Positions 1 through 8,384 of a DNA stretch of 38,423 nt are shown one piece after another. The notes under the pieces were generated by a model that saw only the letters and a program-made list of their open reading frames with translations, did no database searches and had not been told where the DNA came from. Position numbers and translations under genes: made by a program. Source of the DNA: an uncultured Flaviramulus sp. (GTDB lineage Bacteria; Bacteroidota; Bacteroidia; Flavobacteriales; Flavobacteriaceae); NCBI GenBank assembly GCA_947487155.1, contig CANKVS010000039.1, positions 1-38,423 on the forward strand. The letters run 5' to 3'. Positions within the stretch are counted from its first letter, which is position 1. Every line of letters begins with the position of its first letter.

Positions 1-837
1 ACCAGCAATTAAATTTGAAACGCAAAATACAACGCAATTAGCTTTGTTTTTATAAATCCTTACATCGAACTCAGGTTTATAACAAACTGGAATAATTTCA
101 CCTTTGGCTAAACAGTATTTTTCTATTTCTGCATCAGATAAATTTGCTGTATAATCCACTTCATCAACCTTAAAACCAATAGATCGAAGTTTATTAAAGT
201 AATCACGACCATAAACACGAACATGGTCATATTGTCCAAATACTTTAGCACGTTCTTTTTTATCAGTTATACTATTATCTTCAAAGGTTTTTTCTCTATT
301 TAAGTCTTGTGGAATTTGAAGTATAGCTATTCCTTTAGGTTTTAAAACACGATATAATTCTTGCATAGCTTTAGTGTCGTTTGGAATATGTTCTAAAACA
401 TGATTGCACAAAATAACATCGTAAGTATTATCATTAAAGGGGAGGTTGCAAATATTAGCTTTTACATCGGCTAAAGGAGACTCTAAATCTGTTGTGGTGT
501 AATTTAGATTTTTCATCTTTCTAAAGCGTTTGTAAAACGCTTGTTCAGGAGCAAAATGAAGTACTTTTTTATTAGCAGAAAAGAAATCAGTTTTATTTTG
601 TAAATACAACCATAACAACCTGTGGCGCTCTAAACTTAAAGTAGACGGTGATAATACATTGTTGCGTTGTGTGCCATAACCATATGGTAAAAAACTTCTG
701 AAACTTTTTCCGTCAATAGGATCAATGTACCTGTTACCTTTTAAAAAAAAAGCTAAAACCGGGCGAATAATATAGCTTAACCTTATAAGTAAAGGTCTTG
801 GAATAAGATTAAGTATAAGTTTGAAAAGTTTTTTCAT
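1..837 (-). CDS. Class I SAM-dependent methyltransferase (3' end cut by window edge)
   Basis: A minus-strand reading frame starts at the ATG at 837-835 and stays open to base 1, giving 279 codons with no stop, so the C-terminus lies outside the window. The protein begins MKKLFKLILNLIPRPLL. A region around residues 90-105 (KKVLHFAPEQ) resembles the glycine-poor SAM-binding loop of class I methyltransferases, and VILCNHVLEHIPND near residue 135 matches the post-motif of the Methyltransf_11 type, followed by LKPKGIAILQIP. The substrate is not evident. It follows map and the GxxExxY gene on the same strand and its start codon abuts the repeat flank of that cassette. Family assignment is firm; function beyond methyl transfer is unknown. 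Confidence 0.8.
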   Translation of the reverse strand, partial: MKKLFKLILNLIPRPLLIRLSYIIRPVLAFFLKGNRYIDPIDGKSFRSFLPYGYGTQRNNVLSPSTLSLERHRLLWLYLQNKTDFFSANKKVLHFAPEQAFYKRFRKMKNLNYTTTDLESPLADVKANICNLPFNDNTYDVILCNHVLEHIPNDTKAMQELYRVLKPKGIAILQIPQDLNREKTFEDNSITDKKERAKVFGQYDHVRVYGRDYFNKLRSIGFKVDEVDYTANLSDAEIEKYCLAKGEIIPVCYKPEFDVRIYKNKANCVVFCVSNLIAG

Positions 838-841
838 GAAG

Positions 842-885
842 TTACACTAAGATTCATAGAGAAAAAACACAGAGTTTCTCGGAGT
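842..885. repeat. Degenerate CTCTGTG repeat flank, left side of GxxExxY cassette
   Basis: Read on the minus strand this stretch contains four degenerate copies of an octamer like ACTCTGTG (ACTCCGAG, ACTCTGTG, CTCTATG, TCTTAGTG) spaced about 10-13 bases. It is an imperfect inverted match to the flank at 1292-1331 on the other side of the GxxExxY gene. Confidence 0.6.
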
Positions 886-887
886 TC

Positions 888-1268
888 TTACTCTGTTGTA
901 TTTATAAATCGTTTTATTCCGTTTTTTAAAAGTTTTGTGCGAAAGTTTAATAATAACCCTAATGGATAATCTCCTAGTTTCATGTAGGTTAAAATTTGAG
1001 CAGAATGCACATCAATGAAATTTTCAACAGTTTTTAGCTCAATAACAATTTTGTTTTCTACAAGTAAATCTATTCTATAGCCGTGGTCTAACGTTATGTC
1101 TTTATAGGTTATTGGCTGTGTTACTTCTTTTTGCACAGCGTACCCCATAGTTTTTAATTCATAGAGTAAACATTCTTGATAAGCAGATTCTAACAAACCA
1201 GGACCAAGTGTCTTATGGACTTTGATTGCAGCTCCAATAATATTTTTTGTGATTTTATTGTAACTCAT
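888..1268 (-). CDS. GxxExxY protein
   Basis: A 126-residue protein with the family signature GPGLLESAYQECL (residues 22-34), which gives the GxxExxY family its name. Downstream are a central acidic residue and ELK (IDLLVENKIVIELKTVE), consistent with the PD-(D/E)xK nuclease-like fold proposed for the family; D67, E77 and K79 would be the candidate catalytic set. Its biological role is not established. It sits between map and a methyltransferase gene on the same strand and is bracketed by inverted CTCTGTG-type repeats (842-885 and 1292-1331), which suggests that gene and flanks move as one unit. Family call is strong; mobility is inferred. Confidence 0.9.
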   Translation of the reverse strand: MSYNKITKNIIGAAIKVHKTLGPGLLESAYQECLLYELKTMGYAVQKEVTQPITYKDITLDHGYRIDLLVENKIVIELKTVENFIDVHSAQILTYMKLGDYPLGLLLNFRTKLLKNGIKRFINTTE

Positions 1269-1291
1269 ATTTTTAAATTGAAGTAAAAAAT

Positions 1292-1331
1292 ACTCTGTGA
1301 TACTCTTGCGTAAACTCAGTGAACCTCAGTG
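1292..1331. repeat. Degenerate CTCTGTG repeat flank, right side of GxxExxY cassette
   Basis: Four degenerate octamers on the plus strand (ACTCTGTG, ACTCTTGC, ACTCAGTG, CCTCAGTG) recur about every 10 bases between the map stop codon and the GxxExxY start. The stretch is an inverted counterpart of 842-885. Confidence 0.6.
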
Positions 1332-1337
1332 TAAAAC

Positions 1338-2150
1338 CTAAATAACTTTCTGCCTAAACTCATCCTCTTCATTACTCTCAATGCCTAAAGCATCATAAAT
1401 ATAAGCAAAGGTTGAAAGTAGTTCTGGTTTACCGTTTACAAGTGCTACATCGTGTTCAAAATGAGCACTCGGTTTATTATCTAAAGTGGTTATTGTCCAG
1501 CCGTCTCTATGTTGTTTTATACGATGTGTTCCCAAGTTTATCATAGGCTCAATGGCAACAACCATACCTTCAATAAACTTTTTACCACGACCGCGTTTTC
1601 CATAGTTTGGCATTTCTGGGTCTTCATGCATTTTACTGCCTAAGCCATGACCAACTAATTCTCTAACAACTCCATAACCATGGTTTTCACAATGTTTTTG
1701 AATGGCATACCCCACATCTCCTACACGATTTCCTTTTTTGAATTCTCTAATACCAACGTATAAAGATGCTTTGGTAACTTGAAGAAGTTTTTCGGTTTCA
1801 GGAGCAATTTCACCTACTGGAAATGTATAAGCATGATCGCCATAAAAACCATTTTTTAAAGCCCCACAATCTATAGATATAATATCGCCTTCTACCAACG
1901 GGGTGCTATTAGGAATACCATGAACCACTTGCGTGTTAGGGCTCATACAAAGTGTGTTAGGAAAATCGTATAGTCCTAAAAACCCAGGTATTGCACCTTG
2001 GTCTCTAATACAGTCTTCGGCAATTTTATCTAATTGCAAAGTTGTAACGCCTGGTTTAATTGCTTTGGCAACTTCTCCTAAAGTTTTAGATACTATTAAA
2101 GCGCTTTCACGCATTAATTCAATTTCTTCACTAGATTTTACTACAATCAT
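1338..2150 (-). CDS. map: Type I methionine aminopeptidase
   Basis: This 270-residue cytosolic dimetal enzyme removes the N-terminal methionine from nascent proteins. The pita-bread fold ligands are all visible: D94 (IDCGA), D105 (GDHAYTF), H168 (GHGLG), E201 (AIEPM) and E232 (HFEHD), with the substrate-contact histidine H77. Length fits bacterial type I enzymes; the C-terminal tail after residue 245 is slightly longer than in E. coli. The ATG at 2150 is supported by a TATCTTTG -7 element 18 bases upstream on the minus strand. It heads a minus-strand run with the GxxExxY gene and the partial methyltransferase. Essential housekeeping gene; very confident. Confidence 0.97.
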   Translation of the reverse strand: MIVVKSSEEIELMRESALIVSKTLGEVAKAIKPGVTTLQLDKIAEDCIRDQGAIPGFLGLYDFPNTLCMSPNTQVVHGIPNSTPLVEGDIISIDCGALKNGFYGDHAYTFPVGEIAPETEKLLQVTKASLYVGIREFKKGNRVGDVGYAIQKHCENHGYGVVRELVGHGLGSKMHEDPEMPNYGKRGRGKKFIEGMVVAIEPMINLGTHRIKQHRDGWTITTLDNKPSAHFEHDVALVNGKPELLSTFAYIYDALGIESNEEDEFRQKVI

Positions 2151-2167
2151 ATTTAAAAAAATAATGA

Positions 2168-2175
2168 CAAAGATA
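2168..2175 (-). promoter_or_regulatory. Candidate -7 promoter element for map
   Basis: On the minus strand the sequence is TATCTTTG, an exact match to the Bacteroidota -7 consensus TAnnTTTG, 17 bases before the map ATG. No clear -33 TTG was found. Confidence 0.5.
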
Positions 2176-2255
2176 CTTAAAAGAAATATTCTTCTTTTAA
2201 ATGGGCTTAACGAATTACATAAATTTGAAGCGTGCTGTTTTTGATTTAAAGGCGC

Positions 2256-2666
2256 TTATTTAAAGAAGTTAAATAACCCTTTTTTCTTTTCTTTAGAAAT
2301 CAATTTTTCATTAGAATTTGTAAGTTTCTGATATATTTCGCCCCAGCCAATAAAACCTCCAACATTTCTATCATCAATAAATAGGTCTGCATGGATTTTT
2401 CTACTCACATCATCACTGTACGTTTCTTCAGGAAAACTACTATTTATAGCGTAAAAGAATACACCATTACTTTCGCAAAATTTAACAGCTTCATCTAATT
2501 TATTGCCACATCTGTAAGTCCATAAAATTAGGCGATGCCCTTCTTCTTGAAGTTTTTTTAGTGTTTCAAAAGCAAAAAGATTAGGTTTACCTATTTTGGG
2601 GTAAGCGTCTTCAACAATGGTTCCATCAAAGTCGACAGCAATTATAAGAGTCCCATTAAAATTCAT
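2256..2666 (-). CDS. Small HAD-like phosphatase-type protein
   Basis: A 136-residue protein with the HAD motif I DFDGT (D12 and D14), a central LILWTYR segment resembling motif II, and a distal FIDDRN (D98, D99) that fits motif IV. It resembles the compact, nearly cap-less HAD proteins of Bacteroides (BT0820-like) whose substrates are not firmly known. A short Lys-rich tail (KEKKKGLFNFFK) follows the fold. It lies between gpmI and map on the same strand but is separated from each by 50-100 bases. Fold assignment is good; hydrolase activity is inferred from the conserved aspartates. Confidence 0.8.
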   Translation of the reverse strand: MNFNGTLIIAVDFDGTIVEDAYPKIGKPNLFAFETLKKLQEEGHRLILWTYRCGNKLDEAVKFCESNGVFFYAINSSFPEETYSDDVSRKIHADLFIDDRNVGGFIGWGEIYQKLTNSNEKLISKEKKKGLFNFFK

Positions 2667-2720
2667 GAATTTGAGGCGTCAATTAGTTGTAAAGTTACAA
2701 TAAATTTATTTTTCTTTCAA

Positions 2721-4238
2721 TTAAACTAAGGGATGTTGAGTCATTGCATCGGGTTGTTCTATTCCCATCAATTTTAAAATTGTTGGTGCCATATCACCTA
2801 AAATACCATCCTTAATCTCTTTTAAATTATTATCTATTAAAATAACGGGCACTGGGTTAGTTGTATGTGCTGTATTTGGTGACCCATCAGGATTAATCAT
2901 GGTTTCGCAATTACCATGATCTGCAATTAATAAGGTCGTGTAATCGTTTTCTAAAGCTGTTGTAATTACATTTTTCACACATTCATCTACTGCTTCACAT
3001 GCTTTTATAGCTGCTTCCATAACACCTGTATGTCCTACCATATCGCCGTTAGCAAAATTGAGACATACAAAGTCTACATCGCCCTTTTGTAATTCAGGAA
3101 TTAATGCATCACGTAACTCGTAAGCACTCATTTCTGGTTTTAAATCGTAAGTAGCTACTTTGGGTGAATTCCTTAAAATTCGAGATTCGCCATTAAAAGG
3201 AGCTTCTCTCCCGCCAGAGAAAAAGAAAGTAACATGGGGATATTTTTCAGTTTCTGCAATTCGAATTTGCGTTTTGTTATGTTTTTCTAAAACTTCACCT
3301 AATGTTTCAGTTAAATTGTCTTTATTAAAAATAACGTTAATGTTTTTATAAGTATCGTCGTAGTTTGTAAGTGTAACATAATGCAAATTGAGTTTATGCA
3401 TATTTTGCTCATGAAAATCGGTTTGCGATAACGCTTCTGTTAATTCACGACCGCGATCTGTTCTAAAATTAAAAAAGATTACAACATCGTTTTCTTTTAT
3501 ATTAGCGACAGGATTACCTTCATTATCAGTCATAATAATAGGTTTGATGAATTCATCAGTAATATCATTATCATAACTCTTTTGCATAGTATTTGTAACA
3601 TTTGTCGATTTTTCACCAACAGAGTTTACCACAGCATCGTAAGCTAGTTTTACACGTTCCCAACGTTTATCTCTATCCATAGCATAATAACGGCCAGTTA
3701 CAGTTGCTAGTTTGGTATTAGTGTGTTCTATATGTTCTTGCAATTCTGTTAAAAAGCCATACCCAGATTTCGGGTCTACATCACGACCGTCGGTAAAAGC
3801 GTGTACGTAGGTGTTAGATAAGCCAAAATTGTTAGCTGTGTCTACTAAACCTAATAAATGATTAATATGCGAATGCACGCCACCATCGCTTAATAACCCT
3901 AAAAAATGAACATCTTTATTGTTGTTTTTAGCGTACTTAAAAGCATCAACCAAAACCTTTTCAGTATGTAAAATTTTGTTTTTTACTGCTAAGTTTACTT
4001 TTACTAAATCTTGGTATACAATACGTCCGGCACCTAAATTCATATGCCCAACTTCACTATTCCCCATTTGTCCTTCAGGTAAACCAACATGTAAACCATC
4101 AGTTCTTAAAGTAGCATAAGGGTATTTTGAATAAAGCGAATCTATAAATTGAGTATTAGCATGATCGATAGCTGAAACTTTTGGGTCTGGTGAGTTTCCC
4201 CATCCATCAAGAATCATTAAGATGACTTTTTTGTTCAT
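2721..4238 (-). CDS. gpmI: 2,3-bisphosphoglycerate-independent phosphoglycerate mutase
   Basis: A 505-residue cytosolic glycolytic enzyme interconverting 3- and 2-phosphoglycerate through a phosphoserine intermediate. D11 in MILDGWG and S61 in GNSEVGH are the metal ligand and nucleophile; AFTDGRD, the RYYAMDRD block and the second metal site (MVGHTG and ADHGN) follow in the usual order. Length matches the family. A TATCTTTG element sits 25 bases upstream of the ATG. It is transcribed alone or with the downstream HAD gene. Confidence 0.97.
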   Translation of the reverse strand: MNKKVILMILDGWGNSPDPKVSAIDHANTQFIDSLYSKYPYATLRTDGLHVGLPEGQMGNSEVGHMNLGAGRIVYQDLVKVNLAVKNKILHTEKVLVDAFKYAKNNNKDVHFLGLLSDGGVHSHINHLLGLVDTANNFGLSNTYVHAFTDGRDVDPKSGYGFLTELQEHIEHTNTKLATVTGRYYAMDRDKRWERVKLAYDAVVNSVGEKSTNVTNTMQKSYDNDITDEFIKPIIMTDNEGNPVANIKENDVVIFFNFRTDRGRELTEALSQTDFHEQNMHKLNLHYVTLTNYDDTYKNINVIFNKDNLTETLGEVLEKHNKTQIRIAETEKYPHVTFFFSGGREAPFNGESRILRNSPKVATYDLKPEMSAYELRDALIPELQKGDVDFVCLNFANGDMVGHTGVMEAAIKACEAVDECVKNVITTALENDYTTLLIADHGNCETMINPDGSPNTAHTTNPVPVILIDNNLKEIKDGILGDMAPTILKLMGIEQPDAMTQHPLV

Positions 4239-4262
4239 TTTATGAAAGTTTTTTTAAGACTT

Positions 4263-4270
4263 CAAAGATA
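4263..4270 (-). promoter_or_regulatory. Candidate -7 promoter element for gpmI
   Basis: TATCTTTG on the minus strand, an exact TAnnTTTG match, lies 24 bases before the gpmI start. The rest of the 248-base gap up to the ankyrin gene (4239-4486) is AT-rich with no other feature recognised. Confidence 0.5.
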
Positions 4271-4486
4271 AGAAGTTTAGCGAAAAAAGCTTTTAAAAAA
4301 AGGCTGAAAAGTATTAGAAATAAACGATTTTTATAGGTTTATTAAAGAATCATTCTTTTCTTAAAGAAATGTGAATTTAATGTTAAAAAAAATATTTTAA
4401 CCTTTTTTTGTGTAACAGATTAAGATTAATGTCGTCTCTTTAGTATATCAAAAAAACAATTCATTAATCAAATTAAATCACTCATC

Positions 4487-4888
4487 ATGAAAAAATCAAT
4501 CATCACTTCTGCTTTGGCATTATGTTTTGCCGTAGTTAATGTAAATGCAAACCCTGTTTCTGAAACCATAGAAAGACACGCCGTTGAAACTGTATTTAAG
4601 GTTAACCCTTTTTGTGTATCTATTGCTAAGGGCGATATGGAGACAGTAGTTAAGCTTATTAATTTAGGTACAGACGTAAATCAAAAATCAAATGGAATGA
4701 CTCCAGCAATGTATGCTGCTAAATTTAACAGGTGCGAGATATTAAAACTTTTAATTAAAAATGGAGCTAAATTAAAAGTGAAATCAGACAAAGGTATGAC
4801 AGCAAAAAAATATGCTGAGTTATCTAAAGCAAAAGAGGCTAAAGCAATTATTGAAGACGCTTTAAAGGCATCAAAAAAGAAAAAGTAA
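4487..4888 (+). CDS. Exported ankyrin-repeat protein
   Basis: A 133-residue protein with a cleavable signal peptide (MKKSIITSALALCFAVVNVNA, cleavage likely after VNA at about residue 21). Residues ~45-115 hold two ankyrin repeats: KGDMETVVKLINLGTDVNQ followed by GMTPAMYAAKFNRCEILKLL, and a second helix pair ending GMTAKKYAELSK. The C-terminus is lysine-rich. Ankyrin repeats mediate protein contacts; no enzymatic domain is present. It is a single gene followed by a strong intrinsic terminator at 4926-4952. The ATG at 4487 is fixed by the signal peptide. Confidence 0.85.
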   Translation: MKKSIITSALALCFAVVNVNANPVSETIERHAVETVFKVNPFCVSIAKGDMETVVKLINLGTDVNQKSNGMTPAMYAAKFNRCEILKLLIKNGAKLKVKSDKGMTAKKYAELSKAKEAKAIIEDALKASKKKK

Positions 4889-4925
4889 TTATCTTCATAT
4901 AATAATTATTTTTTATTTAGTCAGG

Positions 4926-4952
4926 AAAGCCTTGTTTATCAAGGCTTTTTTA
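4926..4952 (+). terminator. Rho-independent terminator
   Basis: AAAGCCTTG, a TTTAT loop and CAAGGCTTTTTTA form a perfect stem with a T tract. It ends the ankyrin gene and may also serve the convergent M48 gene, since the stem begins with AAA. Confidence 0.85.
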
Positions 4953-5004
4953 TTTTATTCGATAATTGAGACTTAAACGTTTTAAAGCTTCTGCCTAGGT
5001 AGTT

Positions 5005-5772
5005 TTACTGATTTTTATATTTTTCAATCGACTCCCTTATTTTTTCTATTCTGTTGTCAGGATCTGGATGAGAACTTTGAAATTCTGGAACACGATTTGG
5101 TCCAGCAGCAGCTTTTAGTATTTCCATAACACCAATCATTTCTTCTGGATTGTAACCAGAATTAAGCATAAATAACACGCCTAAATCATCACTTTCTAAT
5201 TCATCTCCTCTACCATTCTTTAATAGTGTTTTCTGGCCAATGCCACTAACTAAACCACCCATATCTGCGCCAACTGATGCACCAGTAGATACGGTTTGCC
5301 AAAAATCGCTTTCTGCAATACGTTCTGCAGAATGTCGTCCTAAAACATGACCAATTTCATGACCTAATACTCCTGCGAGTTGATCTTCGTTTTCTAATTT
5401 CGAAAATAAAGCATAGGTAATAAATATTTGACCTCCAGGAAGCGCAAAGGCGTTTATAGTTTGTTCGTCTGCTAATAAATGAAATTCATAGTTATAAGGC
5501 GTATCTTTTGCCATACTATTATTAATAAGTGCATTACCCACTTTATCAACTAAGGCTTGGTATTGATTATTTGAATGTAATCCACCATGTTGTTGAGCCA
5601 TTTGCGGAGCGTTTTGCAACCCAATAGCAATTTCTTGTTCAGAAGTCATATTAATTGTTTGCGACCTACCTGTATATTTATTTGTTTCCGTGCTGTTACA
5701 TTTTTTAATAAATGCAAAAGCAACAGTTGCTAAACCTATTAATAACCTAACTTTAAAATTTTTACTTCTCAT
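5005..5772 (-). CDS. M48 family zinc metalloprotease
   Basis: A 255-residue membrane-anchored or exported protease. An N-terminal hydrophobic segment (residues 8-22) is followed by MTSEQEIAIGLQNAPQMAQ, typical of the M48 'loiP/YcaL/BepA-like' branch. The zinc site is HEIGH at 138-142 with the third ligand E193 in DELESDD. A SSHPDPDNRI segment near the C-terminus is also characteristic. The segment resembles a lipoprotein signal but C25 follows IKK rather than a normal lipobox, so anchoring by an uncleaved helix is more likely. Probable role is envelope protein quality control. Confidence 0.92.
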   Translation of the reverse strand: MRSKNFKVRLLIGLATVAFAFIKKCNSTETNKYTGRSQTINMTSEQEIAIGLQNAPQMAQQHGGLHSNNQYQALVDKVGNALINNSMAKDTPYNYEFHLLADEQTINAFALPGGQIFITYALFSKLENEDQLAGVLGHEIGHVLGRHSAERIAESDFWQTVSTGASVGADMGGLVSGIGQKTLLKNGRGDELESDDLGVLFMLNSGYNPEEMIGVMEILKAAAGPNRVPEFQSSHPDPDNRIEKIRESIEKYKNQ

Positions 5773-5962
5773 TTGTGAAAATTATAGAATTAAAATTACA
5801 AAAAAAATGATACCATTTTCAGAATTCATAGCGATTACTTTTTTTTAGAGCTACTGTTTAGACACCATTGTAATGATTTAGTCACTAAACTCAAGTCACA
5901 TTTTTCATGGTTTTTATGGTATCATCTATTTCAAAAATATTTATCTTCACAATAAAAAAGTC

Positions 5963-6388
5963 ATGCCTTTTACATTTAAAATAATTGATAAAGAGGAAAT
6001 AAATTCTATCATTCCTTTGGTTCAAAAACTAACAAACAATAATGTTTCTTATGATGTTTTAAAACAACGATTTTCTGAAATGATTACTCAAAATTATGAA
6101 TGCGCTGGCATTTTTGATGACAATACGTTAATAGGCGTATCGGGTTTGTGGTTTTGTACGCGGCATTATGCTGGTAAAAGTGTCGAAGCAGATCATGTTT
6201 ATATAGATGATGGTTATCGAGGACAAGGTTTAGGGAAGCAGTTTTTTAAATGGATTTATAATTATGCAAAGCAAAAAGGTTGTGAATCAGCAGAGTTAAA
6301 CACCTACGTAAGTAATTATCCATCTCATAAATTTTACTACAATGAAGGGTTTGAAATTTATGGCTACCATTTTTTTAAAAAACTATAA
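5963..6388 (+). CDS. GNAT family N-acetyltransferase
   Basis: A 141-residue single-domain GNAT protein. The acetyl-CoA binding motif A is visible at about residues 73-86 (VYIDDGYRGQGLGKQFFKW; R/Q-x-x-G-x-G/A with RGQGLG). The final strand has FYYNEGFEIYGYHF, typical of motif B, where a tyrosine often acts as general acid. The acceptor substrate cannot be inferred. It stands alone, divergent from the M48 gene, with tRNA-Gly starting 48 bases after its stop. Confidence 0.85.
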   Translation: MPFTFKIIDKEEINSIIPLVQKLTNNNVSYDVLKQRFSEMITQNYECAGIFDDNTLIGVSGLWFCTRHYAGKSVEADHVYIDDGYRGQGLGKQFFKWIYNYAKQKGCESAELNTYVSNYPSHKFYYNEGFEIYGYHFFKKL

Positions 6389-6417
6389 TTTTCTTGTAAA
6401 AAAGTAACTAGGTTTTA

Positions 6418-6425
6418 TATATTTG
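6418..6425 (+). promoter_or_regulatory. Promoter of tRNA-Gly
   Basis: TATATTTG matches TAnnTTTG exactly and a TTG at 6394-6396 lies 21 bases upstream, a plausible -33. Transcription would begin a few bases before the mature tRNA at 6436. Confidence 0.65.
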
Positions 6426-6435
6426 CAAGCGTTAA

Positions 6436-6508
6436 GCGGGAGTAGCTCAGTTGGTAGAGCGTCAGCCTTCCAAGCTGAATGTCGCCAGTTCGAACCTGGT
6501 CTCCCGCT
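6436..6508 (+). tRNA. tRNA-Gly (anticodon UCC)
   Basis: The 73-base sequence folds as a complete cloverleaf: acceptor GCGGGAG with CTCCCGC, D stem GCTC/GAGC, anticodon stem TCAGC/GCTGA around loop CTTCCAA (anticodon TCC at 6469-6471), T stem GCCAG/CTGGT with loop TTCGAAC, and discriminator T at 6508. CCA is not encoded. It reads glycine codons GGA/GGG. A promoter and a terminator flank it, so it is a single-gene unit. Confidence 0.97.
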
Positions 6509-6509
6509 C

Positions 6510-6540
6510 AAAAAACCTCATAGAAATATGAGGTTTTTTT
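6510..6540 (+). terminator. Rho-independent terminator after tRNA-Gly
   Basis: AAAAAACCTCAT, a 6-base loop and ATGAGGTTTTTTT form a 12-bp stem with a T tract on both strands, so it can also stop the convergent peptidase E transcript. Confidence 0.9.
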
Positions 6541-6563
6541 ATGCCAAAAAGTTCAAGAAGTTT

Positions 6564-6590
6564 GTCTTGAGTGGAGTTGACGAGAACTTG
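6564..6590. repeat. Degenerate copy of TTGAGCGNAGTCGA interspersed repeat
   Basis: The plus strand reads GTCTTGAGTGGAGTTGACGA and onward, a degenerate version of the same core seen at 12523-12547, 18946-18969 and 19295-19320. It fills the gap between the tRNA terminator and the end of the peptidase E gene. Confidence 0.5.
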
Positions 6591-6606
6591 GCCTCCCTCT
6601 TAAAAT

Positions 6607-7314
6607 TTAATTAAGCGTGTATAGTTCTGTACCAGCTTCAACTTCGTAGGGTGTTTTATTATATTCAAAAATCCGAGCTGTTAAATTACCTTTTAAAACA
6701 ATAGAGTTATGTTTTACATATAGCCAACTACCTTCTCGCAAACCAACAACTGGAGGTGTATTATAACTATGAAATTCTTTTATTCTAGTTTCTCTTGTCT
6801 CACCCATGTGGGTACTGTCTACATCTGGATCTAAATAATGCGGATTAATATTAAAAGGCACTAAGCCCAAAACATTAAAACTTGGCGGGTAAATTATAGG
6901 CATATCGTTTGATGTTTTTATAGTAAGTCCACAAATATTACTGCCTGCACTTGTGCCTAAATATGGTGTGCCGTTACTAACGGTTTCTTTTAACACATCA
7001 ATTAAATTATTTTTGTAAAGCTGATTTACCAAAACAAAAGTATTACCGCCACCAACAAATATACCGTCTGCTTTTTTAATCGTTTCAATAGGGTTTTCAA
7101 AAGTGTGTAGCCCTTTTACGGTTTTACCAATTTTAATAAAAGCATCTTCCGCTTTTTTTGTATAATCATCATGAGAAATACCTCCAGGTCTTGCGTAGGG
7201 AATAAATATAATCTCTTTTACATCTTTAAAAAAAAGAGCTAAATCATTTAAAATATATTCTAAATAACCACTTCCGTGTATTGTAGAAGTACTTGCAATA
7301 ATTATGTTTTTCAT
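6607..7314 (-). CDS. pepE: Dipeptidase E (alpha-aspartyl dipeptidase), S51 family
   Basis: A 235-residue cytosolic serine peptidase that hydrolyses dipeptides with N-terminal aspartate. The nucleophile S122 sits in GTSAGSN, the nucleophile elbow of S51 peptidases, preceded by the GIFVGGGNTF oxyanion region near residue 84-93. NPHYLDPDVDSTHMGETRE holds the conserved histidine. Length equals the family norm (about 230). It is a single gene, convergent with tRNA-Gly. Confidence 0.93.
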   Translation of the reverse strand: MKNIIIASTSTIHGSGYLEYILNDLALFFKDVKEIIFIPYARPGGISHDDYTKKAEDAFIKIGKTVKGLHTFENPIETIKKADGIFVGGGNTFVLVNQLYKNNLIDVLKETVSNGTPYLGTSAGSNICGLTIKTSNDMPIIYPPSFNVLGLVPFNINPHYLDPDVDSTHMGETRETRIKEFHSYNTPPVVGLREGSWLYVKHNSIVLKGNLTARIFEYNKTPYEVEAGTELYTLN

Positions 7315-7479
7315 TGGTGTAATTTTATGCGATAACCGAGATTTAACGCAGAGGTAATTTACTTGGTAAAAGTACTAAAATGCCTATTTTAACAAAAGTT
7401 TGAAGCGCTTTTTCAATTTATTTAAGATTTGATATACGTTCTTTATATATTAAAACTAATCAGCGATATAAAATATATT

Positions 7480-8280
7480 ATGCTTAAATTAAGGTGCTTA
7501 ACAGTTCTTTTACTTGTAGTTTTTGCACAATTAGCTTTTTCTCAATCCATAGAAATTTCTGGAAAAGTTAAAAGTAAAGCAGACGTTGAAAATATTCATG
7601 TAATTAATAAAACCGCTCAAATATATACGATTACTAATGCAAAAGGTGAATTTAAAATTAATGTAACATTAAATGATACGCTTCAGTTTTCATCTATTCA
7701 ACATAAACTAAAAGAGGTTATGGTTTCACAAGAAATAATTTCAACTAAAATATGTTTGGTTGTGTTAGATGAACTAATAAACGAGTTAGATGAAGTTTTA
7801 GTTGGAAAAGTCCTCACAGGTAATTTATTGACTGATATTAAAAATATAGAAGGTGACCCGCCAATTAATTTTTATGATTTAGGAATTCCAGGTTATACAG
7901 GGAAAATAGCCACACAAAGTGAACGACGCTTATACCAAGCTGGAGAATTTAAGCCCAAAATGCTTTTAGGACTTTTAGTAGGGTCGATGCCTTTAGATCC
8001 TGTTTTAAACGGAATCTCAGGAAGAACAAAGGAACTAAAAGAACGTGTAAAATTAGAGGCAACCGCAGCTTTACTACGTAAAATAAAATCTAAATTACCT
8101 GAAGATTTTTTTAGTTTAAACCAGTTAGACGAAGATTTAAGAGCAGATTTTTTTTATTTCTGTGAAGACTCACCAAACTTTAACGAACGTTGCAACGGAA
8201 AAAAGGATATTGAAATATTAGAATTTTTAAAAGAAAAACTAATTGAATATAAAAACAACCTCAACTCAAATAAAGATTAA
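7480..8280 (+). CDS. Exported protein with carboxypeptidase-like regulatory (beta-sandwich) domain
   Basis: The ATG at 7480 is preferred over a TTG at 7429 because it begins a clean signal peptide (MLKLRCLTVLLLVVFAQLAFSQ), giving 266 residues. Mature residues ~22-95 (SIEISGKVKSKADVENIHVIN...TNAKGEFKINVTLNDTLQFS) match the CarboxypepD_reg-like/CarDB-type fold common in Bacteroidota outer-membrane and secreted proteins. The remaining ~170 residues have no recognised domain; they are rich in charged helices. Together with the following DUF6702 and M1 genes it forms an arrangement that appears repeatedly in flavobacteria (recalled, not tested), suggesting an envelope-linked role. Confidence 0.75.
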   Translation: MLKLRCLTVLLLVVFAQLAFSQSIEISGKVKSKADVENIHVINKTAQIYTITNAKGEFKINVTLNDTLQFSSIQHKLKEVMVSQEIISTKICLVVLDELINELDEVLVGKVLTGNLLTDIKNIEGDPPINFYDLGIPGYTGKIATQSERRLYQAGEFKPKMLLGLLVGSMPLDPVLNGISGRTKELKERVKLEATAALLRKIKSKLPEDFFSLNQLDEDLRADFFYFCEDSPNFNERCNGKKDIEILEFLKEKLIEYKNNLNSNKD

Positions 8281-8384
8281 TTTTTTGGAATACTTTTTGA
8301 AGCATTTAAATCATTTAAACTTTTTCAATCAGTGAAAAAGTTTAAACCACTTCATTAAATATAATTACATTAGCAAAAAAATTG

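Noticed and set aside
1933..2244. Plus-strand reading frame over map
   Set aside because: It is antisense to the strongly supported map gene, carries no family resemblance and has low-complexity composition.
6423..6614. Plus-strand frame over tRNA-Gly
   Set aside because: Most of it is tRNA and terminator sequence.
7429..7479. Upstream TTG start for the carboxypeptidase-regulatory-domain protein
   Set aside because: It would place a non-signal segment before the clean signal peptide starting at 7480.
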